From NCBI RefSeq assembly GCF_001905385.1, contig NZ_LIPF01000004.1, positions 124,001-188,000 on the forward strand: 64,000 bases of DNA. Direction: 5' to 3'. Source of the DNA: Streptomyces sp. CB02414 (lineage in GTDB: Bacteria > Actinomycetota > Actinomycetes > Streptomycetales > Streptomycetaceae). The notes beneath the pieces were generated by a model, which was not told the DNA's origin, did no database searches, and saw only the letters and a program-made list of their open reading frames with translations. This document shows positions 60,133 through 64,000 of this stretch, piece by piece (the first letter of the stretch is position 1; each line of letters starts with the position of its first letter). The translations under genes and the position numbers were made by a program.

Positions 60133-61695
60133 TCAGGCCACCGGACGCTGCTCCTCGGCGGCGGGGGAGCTGGTCCGTGAGTCAGCGGCCGGAGCGGCGG
60201 GGTGAGGGCCGGCGGCGACAGGCACGGTGGTGTGCCGATCGGTGAGCGGGACGCCGAGACGCAGGCTCTCCACGGTGACTGGCTGCCCGGTCAGCAGTGA
60301 CTCGTTCGCCGCCGCTCCCACGGCCACGGCCCGGACGCCGTCCAGATAGCCGGCCGCGCGCCCGAGCGGGTCCGCCCCGATCCGCAGGTCGCGGCGGAAG
60401 ACGTCCTTCAGGAGGATCGCGTCGCCGCCCCCGTGCCCGCCCACGCCGTCCGGTACGACGAGCTCCTCGGCCCGCCGGAAATGGCGCTGTACCACGAGCC
60501 GGTGACCGGGCGGACGTACCGGGTCGTCCTCGACGTCCTCGGGGGTGGCCGACGGGTCGAGGGCACGCCCCTCACCGAAGTCCAGGTGGCCGCGTTCGAC
60601 GACGTGCAGCTCGGCCCGCCCGAGCGTGCCGTTGACGGACACGCGGTACCCCTCCCAAGGACTGTGGGCGTTGAGGGAGTAGGAGAGGGTGGCTCCACGG
60701 GAGTAGTCGACGAGAACCGACATGTTGTCCTCGATGGTGACACCCGGCGCGAAGGGATCCTGGTCCCGCCGGTACCCGTCGTGGTGCTCGGCCCTCAGAT
60801 ACAGCGCCTCCAAGCGGGGGTCGTCCCGCAGGTCGAGCGAGAACGGGTCACCGACCGCCCCGGTGCCGCGTTCGGGGCGGGGTCCCATGCCTCGGGCCGC
60901 GGCATTCACGTCGCCGTAGAAGCGCAGCCCACCGGAGGCGAACACGCGGGTGGGGACGTCGTCGAGCCACCAGTTCACCAGGTCGAAGTGGTGGCTGGCC
61001 TTGTGTACGAGCAGACCACCGGAGTTGGCCTTCTCGCGGTGCCAGCGGCGGAAGTAGTCGGCGCCGTGCATGGTGTCGAGCACCCACTCGAAGTGGACGC
61101 CGGTGACGTCGCCGATGGTGCCCTCGGCGATGAGCTGCCGCAGGGTGGAGTTGCGCGGCGCGTACCGGTAGTTGAACGTCATCACGACGTCCCGGCCGGT
61201 CTCGGCCACGGCCCGAGTGATACGGCGGCAGCCGGCGGCGTCCGTGGTGAGCGGCTTCTCGACCACTACGTCCGTACCCGCGCGCAGGCTGCGGTCGACC
61301 AGCTCGGCATGGGTGTGGTCCGGGCTGGTGACGACCACCGCGTCCACGGACTGCTCCGCGATCATGCGTTCCAGGTCGGAGGGGAGGTAACGGGGCAGGC
61401 CCGCAGGAGAGCCGTCGCCCAGGACCAGGCCGACCTCCGCGTCGTAGTACTCGACGCGCGCGGGATTGGGCTCGAGCCAGGCAACGATCTCACCGACGTC
61501 GGAGTGCTCACCGGTGAGGGCATCCACGTACATGCCGGCTCGGTGACCGGTCCCCGCGATCGCGTAGCGGCGGCGGGGCCGACCGGCGGGAGGCGGCGAG
61601 AAGTCGGGCACGACCCCTGGCCCCGCGGCCGTGCTGCGATGTGCCACGGGGCGGGGAGCGGTCGGGTTCTGGTCGGCGGCACGGTGCTTGGTCAC
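60133..61695 (-). CDS. Gfo/Idh/MocA-family oxidoreductase
   Basis: 520 residues if GTG at 61695 is the start; ATG at 61737 is possible and neither has a good ribosome site. Rossmann part: RRRYAIAGTGHRAGMYVDAL, then VDAVVVTSPDHTHAELV and the family signature VVVEKPLTTDAAGC with catalytic Lys. KASHHFDLVNWWLDD lies in the substrate domain. The ~40 residues before the Rossmann fold are Pro/Ala-rich and probably disordered. NAD(P)-dependent sugar oxidation or epimerisation; likely works on sugars brought in by the adjoining ABC system. Confidence 0.5.
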   Translation of the reverse strand: MTKHRAADQNPTAPRPVAHRSTAAGPGVVPDFSPPPAGRPRRRYAIAGTGHRAGMYVDALTGEHSDVGEIVAWLEPNPARVEYYDAEVGLVLGDGSPAGLPRYLPSDLERMIAEQSVDAVVVTSPDHTHAELVDRSLRAGTDVVVEKPLTTDAAGCRRITRAVAETGRDVVMTFNYRYAPRNSTLRQLIAEGTIGDVTGVHFEWVLDTMHGADYFRRWHREKANSGGLLVHKASHHFDLVNWWLDDVPTRVFASGGLRFYGDVNAAARGMGPRPERGTGAVGDPFSLDLRDDPRLEALYLRAEHHDGYRRDQDPFAPGVTIEDNMSVLVDYSRGATLSYSLNAHSPWEGYRVSVNGTLGRAELHVVERGHLDFGEGRALDPSATPEDVEDDPVRPPGHRLVVQRHFRRAEELVVPDGVGGHGGGDAILLKDVFRRDLRIGADPLGRAAGYLDGVRAVAVGAAANESLLTGQPVTVESLRLGVPLTDRHTTVPVAAGPHPAAPAADSRTSSPAAEEQRPVA

Positions 61696-61845
61696 GTATG
61701 TCGAGGCTTTCGCTGTGAGTGCCCGGGCAACGGGCATGCGGGAGGTGACAAGGGTGAGGGCGGGTCGACCACGCCCGTACAATGCGGATCCACACCGCAC
61801 CTGAAGCGGCGACGGAACAGCCGACAACGGGCGGGCGGACTCCAC

Positions 61846-63129
61846 TCAGGACAGCGCCTGCGCCATCTCCGAGATCAGTGAGTCCGCCGCGTCGGCCGCG
61901 GACGCCCGCTTGAACAGGACGTCCTGCGTGTGGCGCGGGAAGGCGGTGACCATCGTGGAGGCCCCCACGGGGGAAGGCGGCAGAGGTGTCTGGACCAGAT
62001 TCCCGACCTTGTCGATGTACGCCGCGGCCAGCACATCACCCCTAGGGAACTTGTCCTGCACGGCCGCCAGCACCTCGGCATGGGCCGGCACGCCGCGGTC
62101 AGCCAGCAGAACCTTGCCGATCGCGACGTCGCTCACCAGGGCGTTCACCAGCTCGGCCGCGTCGTCCTTGCGGGCGGACTTCGCCGAGACCGAGTACATC
62201 TGGGACGCCTTGACGTAGATGCCCCGCCGTGGACCGGAAGACTCTCCCGGCAGCTGGACCATCCGCAGGTCGACGTCCTTCGACGCCTCCATGACTCCGG
62301 TGAACTGGTTGCTCCACCCGGTGCCGAACGCGGCACGACCGGTCGCCAGCGCGTTCTCCTCGACGCTCTTGGCGTACTCCTCCACGGCCTTCTGCGCCGA
62401 CCAAGTCGCCTTGCTGCCCTGCATACGCAGGACATACTCGAACCACTCCTCCAGTGTGTCCTTGGTGAAACCGAGGGACTTGCCCTCGTACAGGGCCTCG
62501 CCACGCTGCCGGGCGAAGACGGTGAAGGTCTCGTGGTCGAAGCTGAGGGGGTTGGAACCGGCGATCCGGCCGCCCGACTTCTTATTGACCCGTTCACACA
62601 CACGGGCGTAGTCGTCCCAGCTCCAGGCGTCGGTGTCGGGCAGTTCGACGCCGGCCTCCTTGAGGACACCGGCGTTGTACCAGACGGCTATGGAGGTGAG
62701 GCCGCTGGGCACGCCGTAGACCGCACCGTCGATGATGCCGGTCGCCATGACCTGCTCGTCGAAGGGACTCAGGTCGATGCCCTTGATGTCGCGCAAGTCG
62801 GCGAGGGCGCCGCGCTGGGCGTATTCGGCGATGTAGGGGTCGACCTGCTGGATGACGTCGGGGGCGTCGCCGCCGGCCACGGAGACCGCGAGCTTGTCCC
62901 AGTACCCGGTCCAGTCGCCGGGCTGGGTGGTGACCTCGACCCCGCGGTGGTCCTTGGTGAACAGGTCGACGGCCTTCTCGGTCAGGCGGTGGCGCACGTC
63001 GTTGCCCCACCAGGCGAAGCGGAGGGCGCTGCCGGAGGACCGGGTGCCGGTACCGCACCCGGTCAGTGCCAGGCCGCCGGCCGCGAGCGAGGCGCCGGTG
63101 AGGCCGAGGAAGCCTCTACGGGTGATCAC
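61846..63129 (-). CDS. ABC transporter sugar-binding lipoprotein
   Basis: 427 residues, GTG at 63129 with AAGGAG 9 bases upstream. Tat-type signal TRRGFLGLTGASLAAGG with a lipobox LALTGCG (lipid-modified Cys), so it is anchored outside the membrane. Family 1 solute-binding fold: LRFAWWGNDVRHRLTEKAV, DAPDVIQQVDPYIAEYA, YGVPSGLTSIAVWYNAGVL and NPLSFDHETFTVF. Captures oligosaccharides for the permease encoded just upstream. The glycosidase and oxidoreductase genes downstream suggest a galactan- or pectin-derived sugar. Confidence 0.5.
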   Translation of the reverse strand: MITRRGFLGLTGASLAAGGLALTGCGTGTRSSGSALRFAWWGNDVRHRLTEKAVDLFTKDHRGVEVTTQPGDWTGYWDKLAVSVAGGDAPDVIQQVDPYIAEYAQRGALADLRDIKGIDLSPFDEQVMATGIIDGAVYGVPSGLTSIAVWYNAGVLKEAGVELPDTDAWSWDDYARVCERVNKKSGGRIAGSNPLSFDHETFTVFARQRGEALYEGKSLGFTKDTLEEWFEYVLRMQGSKATWSAQKAVEEYAKSVEENALATGRAAFGTGWSNQFTGVMEASKDVDLRMVQLPGESSGPRRGIYVKASQMYSVSAKSARKDDAAELVNALVSDVAIGKVLLADRGVPAHAEVLAAVQDKFPRGDVLAAAYIDKVGNLVQTPLPPSPVGASTMVTAFPRHTQDVLFKRASAADAADSLISEMAQALS

Positions 63130-63198
63130 GATGTGTCTCCTTAGGCGAATGCCGGGTCGTGCGAGGCGGGAGCCGGATCGTGCGAGGGAACTGCGGCG

Positions 63199-64000
63199 TC
63201 ACTTGCCGCCGGTGGTCGCGATGCCCTTGACCAGGTACTTCTGGCCGAACAGGAACACCAGGAAGACGGGCAGGAGTGACACGACGGACATCGAGAACAT
63301 CGAGCCCCAGTCGCTGCCCGCCGTGGAGTCCATGAAGGAACGCAGGGCGACGGGGGCGGTGAAGTTCTCCGGAGCCGTCAGGTAGATCAGCGGGGTGAAG
63401 AAGTCTCCCCAGGTCCAGATGAAGGTGAAGATGACCGTGGTGGCGATCGCCGGCGTCATCAGCGGCAGCATCACCCGGGTGAAGATGCGCCAGTGGCCGC
63501 AGCCGTCGATGCGGGCCGCCTCGTCCAGTTCCCGGGGGATACCGCGGATGAACTGCACCATGAGGAAGACGAAGAACGCGTCCGTGGCGAGGAATTTCGG
63601 CAGCACCATGGGCAGGAAGGTGTTCACCCAGCCGAAGTGGTTGAAGACGATGTACTGCGGCACGATCACCACGTGGATGGGCAGCATGATGCTCAGCAGC
63701 ATCACGGCGAACCAGATGTTGCGGCCGCGGAACTTCAGCCGGGCGAAGGCGTAGGCGGCCAGCGAACAGGACATGACGTTGCCGATGATGCAGCCCAGCA
63801 CGACCAGCGTGGAGTTCATCAGGTAGTGGCCGAACGGGGAGGCGAGCGCGTCCCAGCCGCGGGAGTAGTTGGCGAGGGTGGGGTCCTTCAGCCACAGGCC
63901 CGGCGTACGGAAGATGACCTCGGTCGGCCGGAAGGAGCTGACCAGCAGCCACAGCAACGGGTAGATCATGACGGCGCTCGCGACGATCAGCACCAAGTGC
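63199..64000 (-). CDS. ABC sugar permease (MalG-like), cut by the window edge
   Basis: The frame runs out of the window at 64000, so the N-terminus is missing; 266 residues are seen. Six hydrophobic segments and the cytoplasmic loop EAARIDGCGHWRIFTRVMLP, which carries the EAA motif that contacts the ATPase subunit. IYPLLWLLVSSFRP near the start and LVFLFGQKYLVKGIATTGGK at the end are typical of MalG/CUT1 permeases. Partner permease (MalF-like) is expected just beyond the edge. Spacing of 69 bases to the binding-protein gene. Confidence 0.5.
   Translation of the reverse strand, partial: HLVLIVASAVMIYPLLWLLVSSFRPTEVIFRTPGLWLKDPTLANYSRGWDALASPFGHYLMNSTLVVLGCIIGNVMSCSLAAYAFARLKFRGRNIWFAVMLLSIMLPIHVVIVPQYIVFNHFGWVNTFLPMVLPKFLATDAFFVFLMVQFIRGIPRELDEAARIDGCGHWRIFTRVMLPLMTPAIATTVIFTFIWTWGDFFTPLIYLTAPENFTAPVALRSFMDSTAGSDWGSMFSMSVVSLLPVFLVFLFGQKYLVKGIATTGGK

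Noticed and set aside
1..64000. CRISPR arrays, tRNA or rRNA genes, and phage modules
   Set aside because: No regularly spaced repeats, no conserved tRNA or rRNA segments, and no integrase, capsid or lysis genes were recognised on either strand.

Overview
This is high-GC actinobacterial DNA, almost certainly Streptomyces. Third codon positions are nearly all G or C, GTG starts and 4-base ATGA/GTGA overlaps are common, and there are Tat-type secretion signals, a class I P450 set and the 3' end of what looks like the coelichelin siderophore cluster. I see no rRNA, tRNA, CRISPR array or complete insertion sequence. The mix of catabolic and secondary-metabolic genes with gene relics suggests an accessory or chromosome-arm location.

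Layout. (1) 1-5543: the last module of an NRPS (CchH type, adenylation code DMENLGLINK), a half ABC exporter, a 25-codon gene resembling ribosomal protein bL37, an esterase on the opposite strand, a DmdR1-type iron box and an MbtH gene. (2) 5550-13679: unrelated small-molecule and resistance-like genes (amidohydrolase, APH kinase, RibD-like reductase, haloperoxidase, pirin) mixed with decayed genes (frameshifted PIG-L deacetylase, broken LysE exporter, TerD relic). (3) 13680-14900: gene debris with a perfect 17-bp hairpin. (4) 14918-21817, minus strand: one long operon of MHS transporter, small unknown protein, PxpA/B/C-like lactamase, SDR, aminotransferase and TetR. (5) 22296-27373: divergent sugar-acid operon (RraA-like, 2-hydroxyacid dehydrogenase, IdnO, IdnD, 6-phosphogluconate dehydrogenase). 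(6) 27493-30673: small hypothetical gene, ArsR with a divergent quinone oxidoreductase, EamA exporter. (7) 30964-43836: P5C dehydrogenase with a divergent PucR regulator, a sugar-porter MFS, then an oxidoreductase block (2OG-Fe(II) oxygenase, DAO-type flavoenzyme, GMC oxidoreductase, TMADH-like FMN/FAD enzyme) beside a regulator that fuses a dead IS630-type transposase to a GntR/FCD protein. (8) 43867-58255: SDR, MFS pump, TetR, then a P450 island (P450, ferredoxin reductase, ALDH, ADH, MFS, carboxylesterase, two more P450s, 3Fe-4S ferredoxin). Three copies of a 22-bp operator tie the pump, TetR and both P450 blocks into one regulon. (9) 58441-64000, minus strand: GH43 glycosidase, Gfo/Idh/MocA oxidoreductase, sugar-binding lipoprotein and ABC permease, cut by the window edge.

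How the genes work together. The siderophore genes would be repressed by iron through the box at 5292-5310. The island at 46295-58255 holds every part needed to hydroxylate a hydrophobic compound, oxidise the alcohol to aldehyde and acid, cleave esters and move substrate or product, under one TetR repressor. The block at 30964-43836 may feed an N-methylated or cyclic amino compound towards glutamate, but that is inference. The operon at 14918-21817 looks like import, ring opening and transamination of a lactam-type compound.
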